58,605 nucleotides of DNA from a bacterium ADurb.Bin212 (GCA_002070055.1 MWCM01000007.1:1-58605); one strand, 5' to 3'. Counted from the stretch's first letter, positions 16,535-25,695 are shown. The notes: generated by a model not told the origin, from the letters alone. Program-made: numbers and translations.

Positions 16535-19500
16535 ATGCCAAAGGAGAAAGTAGAAATTAGAGATCAAGTAAATGTATCAGATTTTGAAGCAGTTAGAATA
16601 TCTGTTGCTTCCCCTGATAATATTCAAGCTTGGTCACATGGTGAGGTCTTGAAACCGGAAACAATCAACTATCGCACACAAAAACCGGAACGTGACGGAC
16701 TTTTCTGTGAAAAAATCTTTGGTCCAACCAAAGATTGGGAGTGCTATTGTGGTAAATATAAAAAGATTCGCTATAAGGGCGTGGTCTGCGACAAGTGCGG
16801 AGTTGAGGTTACCCGTTCGTCTGTTAGGCGTATTCGCATTGGACATATCGACTTAGCTGTTCCTGTAGCCCATATTTGGTACTCTAGGGGCACATCACCG
16901 GTTATCGCTCAAATCCTTGGTGTTAGCTCGACAGATTTGGAAAAAGTTATCTATTTCGCTTCATTTATCATTATGGAGATCAATGAAGAGGTAAGAACTG
17001 AGTCTTTGCAAGCAATCGAAGAGGAGTATCAAGACATGTTGCTTGAAATTAAGAATGACGATGCCTCTGTTTCTGAAGCCTCAAAAGAGCTAAAAAGACA
17101 AAAAATTGATGCAGCCTACAAGCAAGCAAAAAGCGAGTTGAACACATTACGCACCGGAGAAATAATTTCTGAATTGAAATATAACGAGCTGACCATAAAA
17201 TACGGTCACATTATCAACGTTGGCATTGGAGCAGAAGCAATCCTAAAGCTGTTGCAAAATGTTGACTTAGATAAAGAGATAGCTGACACCGACGAAACCC
17301 TCAAAAAAGATCTTGGTGACAACAGACGCAGAGTCCTAAAAAGGATGAAGGTTTTGACTCAAATGAAGAACGCCGAGATCAAGCCTGAGTGGTTGGTATT
17401 ATCTAAACTTCCTGTTATTCCACCAGATCTAAGGCCGATGGTTCAGCTTGATGGTGGAAGATTTGCCGCTTCCGATTTGAACGACCTCTATAGAAGAGTA
17501 TTAAATCGAAACAATCGTCTAAAAAGACTTCTTTCTCAAGGTGCTCCAGAGGTAATCTGTCGCAACGAGAAACGCATGTTACAGGAGGCAGTTGATGCCG
17601 TAATTGATAACTCCGCTCGAAAGGGTAAAGTCGCCATGAGCGCCGGAGGCAAAAGAAAACTCAGATCACTTTCTGACATGATAAGAGGAAAACAGGGTCG
17701 TTTCAGACAAAATCTTTTGGGCAAAAGGGTTGATTATTCCGGTCGTTCTGTAATTGTGGTTGGCCCACAGCTTAAATTGAATCAATGTGGTATTCCCAAA
17801 GTTATGGCATTAGAGCTATTTAAGCCGTTTGTTATTGGAAAACTAATAAAAGACGGTTACGTTCACAATGTAAAGAACGCTACAAAGCTTATCGAGAGAG
17901 GCGAAGACTTTGTTTGGGATATTCTAGAAGAGATTACAAAAGATCACCATGTTATGTTAAACCGTGCTCCAACGCTTCACAGGCTTGGTATTCAAGCATT
18001 TCAGCCGGTTTTAATTGAGGGTAAATCAATACAGGTTCATCCTTTGGTCTGCGCTGCCTTTAACGCAGACTTTGATGGTGACCAGATGGCAGTTCATGTG
18101 CCTCTGTCAAAACAGGCAAGGCTAGAAGCAAGCAACATAATGCTTTCCTCAAAGAATCTCTTAAAACCGGCTTCTGGCGATCCGATTGTTACACCGGAAA
18201 AAGATATGATTTTGGGTCTATATTATCTAACTTACAACAAACAAGATGCTAAGGGCGCAGGCAAAGTTTTTGCTTCAAAAGAGGCGGCGATTTCTGCTTA
18301 TGATAGCAGGCTTATCGATCCTCAGGCCATCATAAAAGTTAGAATTAATGGTGAAATTATTGAAACCTCAGCAGGCAGATTATTAGTCAACGATGTCCTG
18401 CCAGAGGGTTTTCCTTACCAGAACGAAGTATTTGATAAGAAAAAAGTTAAGAAAAGTATCTCTGAAGTTTATCAGAAATATGGCAAGGCCGCCGCGGCTA
18501 AATTGGTAGATGATTTCAAAGATTTGGGCTTCACTTATGCTGAGTTCTCCGGTTTAACCTTTTCAGTGGAAGATATTACTGTTCCAGAGAAGAAAGACCA
18601 AATCATCTCAGAATCCAATAGCAAATTGGATCAAATCGAACAGCTCTACCAGAGGGGTTTATTAACCCAAGAGGAGAGATATTCAAAAACAGTTGAACTT
18701 TGGATGGAGTCTTCCAGTCAAGTTGAAGGCGCTATGATGGAGAGTTTTGATAAGGAAAATGATATCTTTATCATAATGAACTCCGGTGCCAGAGGTAATG
18801 TTTCACAGCTTAATCAGATTGCCGGCATGAAAGGTTTGGTTGCCGACCCGACTGGAAACATTATCGAACTGCCGATAAAATCCAACTTTAAAGAAGGTTT
18901 GAGTGTGTTTGAATACTTTGTATCTACTCATGGTTCTAGAAAGGGTCGTGCTGATACCGCACTTAGAACATCCGAGGCAGGTTATCTGACAAGAAGGCTT
19001 GTAGATGTTTCTCAAGACACTGTGGTTACAGAACATGATTGTGGCACAATTGAATACAGAACGATGTCTAAAGATTTTTACGAAAATGCTGGTAAAAGCT
19101 GGAATTCACACATACTTGGTAGAGTTTTAGCCGAAGATTGTGGCTCTGTTACCGCCGGCACGATGATTGATGAATCGGTAATTGCAACTTTCGATCAAAA
19201 CGATGTAAAAGAGATTAAGATCAGATCGCTTCTCGGCTGTCAGTCTAAGAGGGGTATTTGTCAGGTTTGTTATGGAAAAGATCCCGCCACTGGAGATTTA
19301 GTAGAAATCGGCACGACTGTAGGTATTGTGGCCGCGCAAGCTATTGGTGAGCCTGGCACACAGTTGACCATGAGAACCTTTCACACAGGAGGTGCCGCCG
19401 GTGAGGACATTACAACCGGTCTGCCTCGTGTTCAGGAGCTATTTGAATCACGCACTCCGAAATTTCCGGCAGTTGTGGCTGACTTCGATGGTAAAGTGAC

Positions 19501-20293
19501 CATAACCAGACAAGAGAACAATACGGTTATCAATGTTACCGGCAAAACCCAGAAGTCAGAAGTGATTGTTTTACCTGTTGATTATGGATGGACAGTCAAA
19601 GACGGCGACAAAGTAAAAGTAAAACAACCTATTGCAGAGGCGGAAGACCAAAAACCAATAAGGGCCAATACTAACGGCGTTGTAAAAATTACCGACAACA
19701 AAGCGACTATTTCCGGTGAAGGTGTATCCAGCAGAGACTACATGGTTTCAAACCTTGTTCAGCTTAAGGTTTCTGACAATCAAGAAGTAACTGCCGGACA
19801 GCCTCTAACAGAAGGACACTTGGATTTGGCTTCATCTATAAAACTAAGGGGTGTTATAGCCACACAGAACTACATCATTGATGAAGTTCAGCAAATCTAT
19901 GATTCACAGGGACAAGATATTAATGATAAGCACGTTGAAGTTATTGTTAGACAGATGTGCTCAAAGATAAAGATTTTGGATCCTGCTGATTCGCAACATC
20001 TTGCCGGACAAATTGTTGAACTTTCTGAAGTCTTAAGGCAGAATGCGGAGCGCAAGAGCAATAATCAACCGCTTATAAAGTATGAGAATATCATAATGGG
20101 TATCTCTAGGGTTGCATTACGCACAAGAAGTTTCTTGGCTGCTGCTTCCTTTATGGAGACAACATCAGTTCTGATAGACGCCGCCATATCCGGCAAGATA
20201 GATAAACTGGAAGGATTAAAAGAAAACATCATAATCGGCAAGCTAATTCCGGCAGGAACCGGCATTAGGTCTGATTTCATTGATACAAAATAA
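16535..20293 (+). CDS. rpoC: RNA polymerase subunit beta'
   Basis: 1252 aa. N-terminal zinc site (CYCGKYKKIRYKGVVCDKCG, about 69-88), catalytic NADFDGDQMAVHVPLS holding the Mg2+ aspartates (about residue 512), bridge/trigger region GARGNVSQLNQIAGMKGLV, second zinc site (CGT...CQSKRGICQVCYG) and AQAIGEPGTQLTMRTFHTGG. It forms the active-site half of RNA polymerase with RpoB. The spacing and the lack of a promoter in the gap fit a rpoBC operon. Confidence 0.99.
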   Translation: MPKEKVEIRDQVNVSDFEAVRISVASPDNIQAWSHGEVLKPETINYRTQKPERDGLFCEKIFGPTKDWECYCGKYKKIRYKGVVCDKCGVEVTRSSVRRIRIGHIDLAVPVAHIWYSRGTSPVIAQILGVSSTDLEKVIYFASFIIMEINEEVRTESLQAIEEEYQDMLLEIKNDDASVSEASKELKRQKIDAAYKQAKSELNTLRTGEIISELKYNELTIKYGHIINVGIGAEAILKLLQNVDLDKEIADTDETLKKDLGDNRRRVLKRMKVLTQMKNAEIKPEWLVLSKLPVIPPDLRPMVQLDGGRFAASDLNDLYRRVLNRNNRLKRLLSQGAPEVICRNEKRMLQEAVDAVIDNSARKGKVAMSAGGKRKLRSLSDMIRGKQGRFRQNLLGKRVDYSGRSVIVVGPQLKLNQCGIPKVMALELFKPFVIGKLIKDGYVHNVKNATKLIERGEDFVWDILEEITKDHHVMLNRAPTLHRLGIQAFQPVLIEGKSIQVHPLVCAAFNADFDGDQMAVHVPLSKQARLEASNIMLSSKNLLKPASGDPIVTPEKDMILGLYYLTYNKQDAKGAGKVFASKEAAISAYDSRLIDPQAIIKVRINGEIIETSAGRLLVNDVLPEGFPYQNEVFDKKKVKKSISEVYQKYGKAAAAKLVDDFKDLGFTYAEFSGLTFSVEDITVPEKKDQIISESNSKLDQIEQLYQRGLLTQEERYSKTVELWMESSSQVEGAMMESFDKENDIFIIMNSGARGNVSQLNQIAGMKGLVADPTGNIIELPIKSNFKEGLSVFEYFVSTHGSRKGRADTALRTSEAGYLTRRLVDVSQDTVVTEHDCGTIEYRTMSKDFYENAGKSWNSHILGRVLAEDCGSVTAGTMIDESVIATFDQNDVKEIKIRSLLGCQSKRGICQVCYGKDPATGDLVEIGTTVGIVAAQAIGEPGTQLTMRTFHTGGAAGEDITTGLPRVQELFESRTPKFPAVVADFDGKVTITRQENNTVINVTGKTQKSEVIVLPVDYGWTVKDGDKVKVKQPIAEAEDQKPIRANTNGVVKITDNKATISGEGVSSRDYMVSNLVQLKVSDNQEVTAGQPLTEGHLDLASSIKLRGVIATQNYIIDEVQQIYDSQGQDINDKHVEVIVRQMCSKIKILDPADSQHLAGQIVELSEVLRQNAERKSNNQPLIKYENIIMGISRVALRTRSFLAAASFMETTSVLIDAAISGKIDKLEGLKENIIIGKLIPAGTGIRSDFIDTK

Positions 20294-20300
20294 GGCTGTT

Positions 20301-20331
20301 TGAGGGTTGGCTGCAATATTGCCAACCCTCA
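20301..20331 (+). terminator. Hairpin after rpoC
   Basis: Perfect 11-bp stem TGAGGGTTGGC/GCCAACCCTCA with a 9-nt loop, 7 bp after the stop. There is no T-tract, so it may be an mRNA 3' end stabiliser or a weak terminator. Confidence 0.6.
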
Positions 20332-20347
20332 TAAGCTCCCAAAACCT

Positions 20348-20376
20348 TTGACACAGAGAGAATTATCTGATAAATT
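20348..20376 (+). promoter_or_regulatory. str operon promoter (rpsL)
   Basis: TTGACA (20348-20353), 17-bp spacer, TGA-TAAATT extended -10 (20371-20376), 32 bp before rpsL. It uncouples rpsL-rpsG from rpoBC. Confidence 0.75.
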
Positions 20377-20408
20377 AATAAAGTCAATTTTAAAAGATTT
20401 ACCAAACT

Positions 20409-20828
20409 ATGCCAACTATAAACCAACTAGTCCGCAAGGGCAGAAAAAAAATTGTTAAGAAGTCTAAGGTAACTGCACTTAAGACTACTTTTAATTATCT
20501 TAGCAATAAGCCAGTTTCGCTTAATAAGGGTTGCCCTCAAAAACGAGGTGTTTGTGTTAAGGTCGGCACCATGACTCCTAAAAAACCAAACTCAGCTCTT
20601 CGTAAGTTTGCCAGGGTCAGACTAACAAATGGTATGGAGGTAAACGCTTATATTGCCGGTGAAGGTCACCAATTACAGGAGCACTCAGTTGTTGTAATTA
20701 GAGGCGGTCGTGTTAAAGATCTTCCAGGTATGAGATACCACATCGTCCGTGGCAAACTAGATCTTACCGGGGTTAAAGATAGAAAACAGAGCCGATCAAA
20801 GTATGGCGCTAAGAAACCAACTGAATAA
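20409..20828 (+). CDS. rpsL: Ribosomal protein S12
   Basis: 139 aa, about 15 longer than E. coli S12 because of an insert (about residues 22-38, [17 protein letters not shown]) before CPQKRGVC. The streptomycin-site lysines are present in [11 protein letters not shown] and [10 protein letters not shown], so it is the sensitive-type sequence. S12 is part of the decoding centre. It starts the str group and is followed by rpsG 37 bp later. Confidence 0.98.
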   Translation: MPTINQLVRKGRKKIVKKSKVTALKTTFNYLSNKPVSLNKGCPQKRGVCVKVGTMTPKKPNSALRKFARVRLTNGMEVNAYIAGEGHQLQEHSVVVIRGGRVKDLPGMRYHIVRGKLDLTGVKDRKQSRSKYGAKKPTE

Positions 20829-20865
20829 TAATAAAATTAAATTTTTAAATTGAAAATTGTAAAAT

Positions 20866-21342
20866 ATGTCCAGAGGAAATTCAAAAACACCTAAACATAC
20901 ATTAGAACCGGATGCTCGTTACGGTAGTGTTTTAGTAAGCAAACTCATAAACTACATCATGAAAAACGGCAAGAAAACCGTAGCCGAGAGAATTGTTTAT
21001 AATGCATTTGACCGTGCAGCTAAAGAGCTAAAAGCCGAACCCATGGATATTTTCGCCGCAGTTCTAAAAAATGTCGGTCCAGCCGTTGAAGTAAAAGGCA
21101 AAAGGGTTGCCGGTGCCAACTATCAGGTTCCTGTTGAGGTTAATAAAGATAGAAAAGTCGTTTTAGCTTTTCGTTGGATTGTAAACGCTGCCTCCTCTCG
21201 AAAGGGCGCAGCCATGTATGTTAAACTTTCAGATGAGCTTATTCAGGCATATAATAATGAGGGCGCTGCTATCAAAAAGCGCGATGAGGTTCATAGAATG
21301 GCCGAGGCTAATAAAGCCTTTGCACATTTCGCCAGATTCTAG
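20866..21342 (+). CDS. rpsG: Ribosomal protein S7
   Basis: 158 aa. It nucleates assembly of the 30S head. Family blocks RYGSVLVSKLINYIMKNGKKTVAE, NVGPAVEVKGKRVAGANYQVPVEV and RWIVNAASSRKGAAMY are broken here by plain residues only, with no unusual inserts. A terminator follows, so the usual continuation into fusA is lost; fusA lies 4.7 kb downstream behind its own promoter. Confidence 0.98.
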   Translation: MSRGNSKTPKHTLEPDARYGSVLVSKLINYIMKNGKKTVAERIVYNAFDRAAKELKAEPMDIFAAVLKNVGPAVEVKGKRVAGANYQVPVEVNKDRKVVLAFRWIVNAASSRKGAAMYVKLSDELIQAYNNEGAAIKKRDEVHRMAEANKAFAHFARF

Positions 21343-21360
21343 CATATTTACCTTTTCGAT

Positions 21361-21387
21361 AAAAAATAGCCCTGCGGGGCTTTTTTT
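21361..21387 (+). terminator. Rho-independent terminator after rpsG
   Basis: AAAAAATAGCCC, loop TGCG, GGGCTTTTTTT: a GC stem extended by A:T pairs and followed by T residues. It separates rpsLG from the ABC exporter genes. Confidence 0.88.
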
Positions 21388-21413
21388 GTTAGGTGATTAG
21401 TAATTGATATAAT
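21386..21413 (+). promoter_or_regulatory. Promoter of the ABC-2 exporter operon (leaderless)
   Basis: TTGTTA (21386-21391), 16-bp spacer, perfect TATAAT (21408-21413). Only 6 nt separate the -10 box from the ATG, and there is no Shine-Dalgarno sequence, so the mRNA is probably leaderless. The -35 overlaps the T-tract of the preceding terminator. Confidence 0.7.
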
Positions 21414-21419
21414 AATATA

Positions 21420-22214
21420 ATGAGCAAATACGCCAACTACTTTAATATGTGTGTGCGATCAATGTTAGCCTATAAGGCGGACTATTTTTTGTATATGGCA
21501 ATAAACACCGTATTTTTTTATATTTCTATCGCACTCTGGCTTACGATATACAAAGTAGGTGGGGTGGATCAGATTAATAGCTATACCATCTCTAATACCA
21601 TCACCTACTACTTGCTTACTACATTGATATTTAGATTTGACATGGTTAATGTAATTTATCTTGGCAATGAAATCTGGACTGGCAAATTCACTAATGACTA
21701 TATTAAACCATGGAACGTTACCTTTATACATTTTATTGCTTCTGTGGCAGATATATTTATGGGACTTTTGACCTTTGTTCCCTTCTTGTTGATAATGTAC
21801 TTTTCCAGTTCTTGGCTGATCACTTTGCCCTCCGCACAAAATGTGCTTTTATTTATTATCACCATGATTCTCGCCATGGTGATGAATTTCTTTTTCAATT
21901 TGATTTTCCATGCTTTAACTTTCCATTATGGTGACAGACGATCATTGATTGAATTGATCAACTTTATCATTAGTTTTTTGGCTGGCTCAATGTTTCCATT
22001 GGCATTTCTGAGCGGCACAATAAAAGATATCTTTTTGGCGCTTCCATTTAAATATCTATTCTATATTCCTATAGAAACGTTTTTAGGCAAGATGACTTCA
22101 GAGCAAATTATTCGCTCATGGCCCATTATCATCACATGGAGTCTAATATTTTTTGGTGTTTATCGAGTTGTGTTTTTAACCGGAATTAAGAAATATGAAG
22201 GAACCGGTAGATGA
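21420..22214 (+). CDS. ABC-2 type exporter permease, first subunit (COG4587-like)
   Basis: 264 aa with six hydrophobic segments (about 22-45, 58-80, 105-130, 140-170, 178-200, 228-250). The pattern matches the permeases of three-gene COG4586/4587/3694 ABC systems. The family is uncharacterised as to substrate; direction is inferred to be export from the ABC-2 fold. Overlaps the next permease by 4 bp (ATGA), so translation is coupled. It lies in the gap that splits rpsLG from fusA. Confidence 0.85.
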   Translation: MSKYANYFNMCVRSMLAYKADYFLYMAINTVFFYISIALWLTIYKVGGVDQINSYTISNTITYYLLTTLIFRFDMVNVIYLGNEIWTGKFTNDYIKPWNVTFIHFIASVADIFMGLLTFVPFLLIMYFSSSWLITLPSAQNVLLFIITMILAMVMNFFFNLIFHALTFHYGDRRSLIELINFIISFLAGSMFPLAFLSGTIKDIFLALPFKYLFYIPIETFLGKMTSEQIIRSWPIIITWSLIFFGVYRVVFLTGIKKYEGTGR

Positions 22215-23002
22215 TTAAATATTTTAAAATATTCAGAATAATTCTGATAAATGCCTATTTGCGAGATTCAATAATTGGCGGTGTTATTATTTTCAACTTA
22301 GTAATTTCTTTGCTTGAAATTATAATGACCATTATTTTATTTAATATAATATTTGCAAATGTCACATCCTTAGCTGGTTGGAACTACTACCAAGTATTGT
22401 TTATTTTCTCGATGATGAAGCTAACCAGTGTTTTAAGCGGTCTAATTTATCGTAAAGGTTTGGGCAAGATGGCAAATGAGATGGTGAGAATGGGAGATTA
22501 CGACTTTCACCTTGCAAAACCCGTTAATCCCATGATTATGGTCTCGCTTTGCGAACCAAAAATATATCAGATTATTACACTGTTTGCAGTTGTTACTCTT
22601 GCTATTTTTTCCGCTATAAAATCCACAGTGGCAATTCCTATGATCAACATAATATTTTTTGGCATTTTTTTTATCTTGGGGCAAATTTTGTTCTATTTTT
22701 TGTCTGTAATCAGCATAGTCCCTACCTTTTGGTTTGTTCGGCTATATTCACTTTACGATGTTATGAATCGTTTTTTGCAGTTTGCCCGCTATCCCGCCGG
22801 AATATATTCAAATATTTTAAAAGCCTTTCTTTTTGTGGTTTTTCCAGTGCTTGCAGTCACATATATTCCCGCATGGGTATTGTTTAATCCGATTGATTAC
22901 CGTTATGCTATATATATGGTTTTGGTAACAGTATTCTTTGGATTTATCGCAACTAAATTGTGGAGACTCGGCGAAAAGCATTACGGTAGCGCTTCAAGCT
23001 AA
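22211..23002 (+). CDS. ABC-2 type exporter permease, second subunit (COG3694-like)
   Basis: 263 aa, again about six transmembrane segments (about 10-60, 105-160, 175-190, 200-255) with the WVLFNPIDYRYA segment near the end. It pairs with the upstream permease to form the membrane channel; having two different permease genes is typical of this family. The ATPase begins 16 bp after its stop. Confidence 0.85.
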   Translation: MIKYFKIFRIILINAYLRDSIIGGVIIFNLVISLLEIIMTIILFNIIFANVTSLAGWNYYQVLFIFSMMKLTSVLSGLIYRKGLGKMANEMVRMGDYDFHLAKPVNPMIMVSLCEPKIYQIITLFAVVTLAIFSAIKSTVAIPMINIIFFGIFFILGQILFYFLSVISIVPTFWFVRLYSLYDVMNRFLQFARYPAGIYSNILKAFLFVVFPVLAVTYIPAWVLFNPIDYRYAIYMVLVTVFFGFIATKLWRLGEKHYGSASS

Positions 23003-23018
23003 AAATGAAAGTAATAAA

Positions 23019-23975
23019 ATGAAGGTTATAACAAGTAACAAAATTTGTAAAAGCTTTGAAAAAAAACGCTATTCGTTTCGTAATTTTCTTAAACCAGAGA
23101 TCACAGTTAAAAATGCTATTACTGATCTAGATTTAGAGATTATGGAAGGGGAATTCGTTGGATTTTTGGGACCTAACGGCGCGGGTAAGACTACTTTCCT
23201 CAAGATTTTGACCGGTATTATGCATCCAACGAGTGGCGAGGCTGAAGTTCTGGGTTATACGCCTTGGCAGCGAAATTATAAATATCTAAAACAAATCGCT
23301 ATCGTTATGGGGCAGAAAAACCAGCTTTGGTGGGATATTCCGGCCATAGATTCATTTAATCTATTACGAGAAGTATATAGTATTCCCGAAAAGCAATACA
23401 AAACGAATCTTGATAGAATGGTGGACATGCTTGGAATGCACAATTTGGTGAATAGCCGTTTGCGTGAAATGTCTTTGGGAGAGCGGATGAAATGTGAGCT
23501 TACGGCCTGCTTTCTACATAATCCTAGAGTAATATTCCTAGATGAACCAACTATAGGCTTAGATGTCGTTTCGGCAAGAGCCATTAGGGTGTTTTTAAAG
23601 CAGATAAACAAAGACAACGGTTGCACCGTAATTTTAACCAGCCACTACATGGCAGACATAGAGGAGTTGTGCCAAAGAATATTTATAATAAATAAAGGCA
23701 AAAAGGTTTACGACGGAGATATAAAAGAATTATTAAGTAAGTTCTCCTCTGAAAAGATTGTAAAAGTTGTGTTAAATGATGTGTCGGACAGACAGAAGTT
23801 CTCGCGTTTACACCACAAGAAGTCTTTACTTGATGGAGATGGCATAATTAGGTGTAGCAACAGCCAAATAGCAACAGTTGCAAAAGACCTTTTTGATCTA
23901 TTCCCAGCCGAAAATATCGCCATTAATAATGTTGATATTGAGGAAGTGATTACCAAGATGTTCGATCAGCGATAA
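23019..23975 (+). CDS. ABC-2 exporter ATP-binding protein (COG4586-like)
   Basis: 318 aa. Walker A GPNGAGKTT (about 56-64), Q-loop MGQKNQLWWDIPA, signature MSLGERMKCELTA in place of LSGGQ, Walker B IFLDEPTIGLD, and H-loop TSHYMADIEELC. About 90 C-terminal residues follow the ATPase core. The LSLGERMK signature and the QLWWD motif mark the COG4586 subfamily. The start at ATG 23019 removes a 27-codon antecedent overlapping the permease. It is convergent with the tyrosine recombinase, with an 11-bp gap. Confidence 0.93.
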   Translation: MKVITSNKICKSFEKKRYSFRNFLKPEITVKNAITDLDLEIMEGEFVGFLGPNGAGKTTFLKILTGIMHPTSGEAEVLGYTPWQRNYKYLKQIAIVMGQKNQLWWDIPAIDSFNLLREVYSIPEKQYKTNLDRMVDMLGMHNLVNSRLREMSLGERMKCELTACFLHNPRVIFLDEPTIGLDVVSARAIRVFLKQINKDNGCTVILTSHYMADIEELCQRIFIINKGKKVYDGDIKELLSKFSSEKIVKVVLNDVSDRQKFSRLHHKKSLLDGDGIIRCSNSQIATVAKDLFDLFPAENIAINNVDIEEVITKMFDQR

Positions 23976-23986
23976 GTGTGCTGTTC

Positions 23987-24799
23987 TTACAGTGGGCTTT
24001 TAATATTTTTTATACTCGGGTTTGTAACGTGGGTGTAAATTTGGGTAGTGCGGATATTGGCATGGCCAAGCAGTTCTTGAACATATCGCACATCAACTCC
24101 ATTTTCCAACAAGTGCGTCGAAAAGCTATGGCGTAAAGAGTGAAAAGTGGCTGGTTTTTTGATATCTGTATTCGCTAAACTTTTTTTAAACATTATTTGC
24201 AGTGAGTTGGTAGTAAGTTTGCCACCTCGTATAGAGTCAAAGAGATATTCGTTTGGCTTTTTCCCCGCAATAATATTTCTCAGATCATTTAAGAGTTTCT
24301 CTGGTAAAACACTTATCCTATCCTTTCTACCTTTTGCTTCATGAATTGAGATTGTTAGTTCGTCAATATTTAGGTTGAGAACTTTTAAATCTATTACCTC
24401 GCTAACTCGCAAACCGCAACCATAAGCGAGGGCGATCATAAGACGGTATTTGGAGTTTTTTGTCGCATTCAATATCTTCTCAACCTCTTCTCTCGACAAT
24501 ACTACGGGCAGTTTCTGCGATCTTTTGGCAAATTTAAGGTCAATCTTTTGGGGGTTCTTAAGAACTTCCGAGTAGAAAAACTTGATGGCGTTGAGTGCTA
24601 AATTAATTGTTTGGGAGGATTGCTTTTTATTGTGTCTCGATAGCAAATATTCCTCAATTGCTTTTTGTTTATCTTTGATGCCCTTGTCTTTCGAGAAAAT
24701 GATATAATCATTAATATAGAAGAGGTAAGACTTAACGGTCTTAGCGCTATAGTTCCGAAGTTTTAAAATCTTTTCGGTCTTTTCTAATAATTCATGCAT
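23987..24799 (-). CDS. Tyrosine recombinase, XerC/XerD-like
   Basis: 270 aa. N-terminal SAM-like core-binding domain (about 1-85), then the catalytic domain with Arg in CGLRVSEV, Lys in AKGRKDR, HSLRHSFSTHLL (His-x-x-Arg) and LGHANIRTTQIYTH (His and nucleophile Tyr). Length and motifs fit either a housekeeping Xer recombinase resolving chromosome dimers at dif or a mobile-element integrase. Its position in the inserted block of the str operon leaves both open. It starts 6 nt after a TATAAT on the minus strand. Confidence 0.92.
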   Translation of the reverse strand: MHELLEKTEKILKLRNYSAKTVKSYLFYINDYIIFSKDKGIKDKQKAIEEYLLSRHNKKQSSQTINLALNAIKFFYSEVLKNPQKIDLKFAKRSQKLPVVLSREEVEKILNATKNSKYRLMIALAYGCGLRVSEVIDLKVLNLNIDELTISIHEAKGRKDRISVLPEKLLNDLRNIIAGKKPNEYLFDSIRGGKLTTNSLQIMFKKSLANTDIKKPATFHSLRHSFSTHLLENGVDVRYVQELLGHANIRTTQIYTHVTNPSIKNIKSPL

Positions 24800-24805
24800 A
24801 ATATA

Positions 24806-24811
24806 ATTATA
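24806..24811 (-). promoter_or_regulatory. -10 element of the tyrosine recombinase gene (leaderless)
   Basis: Perfect TATAAT on the minus strand, 6 nt before the ATG, no Shine-Dalgarno sequence and no clear -35 box. This is the third case in the window of the same leaderless geometry. Confidence 0.6.
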
Positions 24812-24876
24812 TCAAACAACTTGCATAACATACAGATTAGTAATACTATAAAACAAATACCCAGCATAAAAACGAG

Positions 24877-24902
24877 TTATCTGAAATTTCTTTTTGGCTT
24901 TT
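24877..24902 (+). repeat. Left inverted repeat flanking the HNH gene
   Basis: 26-bp arm, TTATCTGA ... TTTTTGGCTTTT, matching the reverse complement of 25586-25611 with two mismatches. It lies 13 bp before the HNH start codon. Confidence 0.75.
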
Positions 24903-24915
24903 AAAATCATAAAAT

Positions 24916-25584
24916 ATGAAATTTGAATTATCACCAAACAATAGAGGACTATCAGACGAAGAGCTTTTATCTGATGTTAATAAAGTCGCCAAAGAACTTG
25001 GTAAGGAATCTGTTACACTTGAAGAATATAACGAAAGAGGTCTTGTCCATAGCACAACATTGACAAGAAGGTTTGGTAGTTGGTTCAAAGTTTTAAGCTT
25101 GGCCGGTCTAAAAAAATCAAGAAGTTTATTAAATATCCCAGACGAGGAGTTGTTTAAAAATCTTGAGGAGGTGTGGGCCAAGCTTGGTAAACAACCAAGT
25201 TATACAGACATGCAACGACCTCTTTCTGAGTATAGTGCAGGTACTTACGACAATAGATTCGGTTCTTGGCGAAAAGCACTAGAAAAATTTGTCGACTTTA
25301 TTAACGATGAAGGACAATTTTCTTCAGATGTAACGCCTGAAAATAATGTGGACGAAATAACTACGAGACACAAAACAAAGCGTAGTATAAATTGGAGATT
25401 GCGTTTTTTAGTAATGCGACGTGATAATTTTAAGTGTAAAATTTGTGGCATTTCTCCTGCGGCTGACCCGAAAATTATCCTTCATGTTGATCATATAAAA
25501 GCTTGGGCCAATGGTGGTGAAACAGTAATGGAAAATTTACAAACTCTTTGCTCAAAATGTAACATAGGGAAAAGTGATTTATAA
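24916..25584 (+). CDS. HNH endonuclease with two HNH-associated repeats
   Basis: 222 aa. Two copies of a roughly 55-residue helical repeat of the homing-endonuclease-associated type occupy residues 10-65 and 72-127 (each ends RFGSWFKVL / RFGSWRKAL). The C-terminal HNH nuclease follows (about 150-222): CKICG, HVDHIKAWANGGE, NLQTLCSKCN, with two CxxC zinc pairs and the catalytic His. The repeats probably recognise DNA. Flanking inverted repeats and its place in a split operon suggest a selfish or mobile gene. A host-defence nuclease is the alternative. Confidence 0.9.
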   Translation: MKFELSPNNRGLSDEELLSDVNKVAKELGKESVTLEEYNERGLVHSTTLTRRFGSWFKVLSLAGLKKSRSLLNIPDEELFKNLEEVWAKLGKQPSYTDMQRPLSEYSAGTYDNRFGSWRKALEKFVDFINDEGQFSSDVTPENNVDEITTRHKTKRSINWRLRFLVMRRDNFKCKICGISPAADPKIILHVDHIKAWANGGETVMENLQTLCSKCNIGKSDL

Positions 25585-25585
25585 T

Positions 25586-25611
25586 AAAAGCCAAAAAGAA
25601 ACATCAGATAA
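25586..25611 (+). repeat. Right inverted repeat flanking the HNH gene
   Basis: 26-bp partner of 24877-24902, starting 2 bp after the HNH stop codon. In RNA the two arms would enclose the whole gene; in DNA they look like terminal inverted repeats of a 735-bp unit. Confidence 0.75.
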
Positions 25612-25613
25612 CA

Positions 25614-25695
25614 CGGCATATCTGCAAGGGCTAAAGCCACATTTTGCCACTCTATTATAAACTTTAAAGGAAGTGGCAAAACATCAGATATGCCG
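25614..25695. repeat. Nested-hairpin element behind the HNH gene
   Basis: Outer stem CGGCATATCTG (25614-25624) with CAGATATGCCG (25685-25695); inner stem TTTTGCCACT (25642-25651) with AGTGGCAAAA (25672-25681). The motif AAACATCAGATA occurs both in the right inverted repeat (25599-25610) and in this element (25679-25690). No ORF. It could be a small non-autonomous element, a structured RNA or a recombination site. Confidence 0.65.

Noticed and set aside
20301-20331. Full rho-independent terminator after rpoC
   Set aside because: The stem is strong but no T-tract follows, so it is listed only as a hairpin with moderate confidence.
23987-25584. Integron (tyrosine integrase with cassettes)
   Set aside because: No attC-like array or cassette series is present; the neighbouring HNH gene has its own inverted repeats instead.
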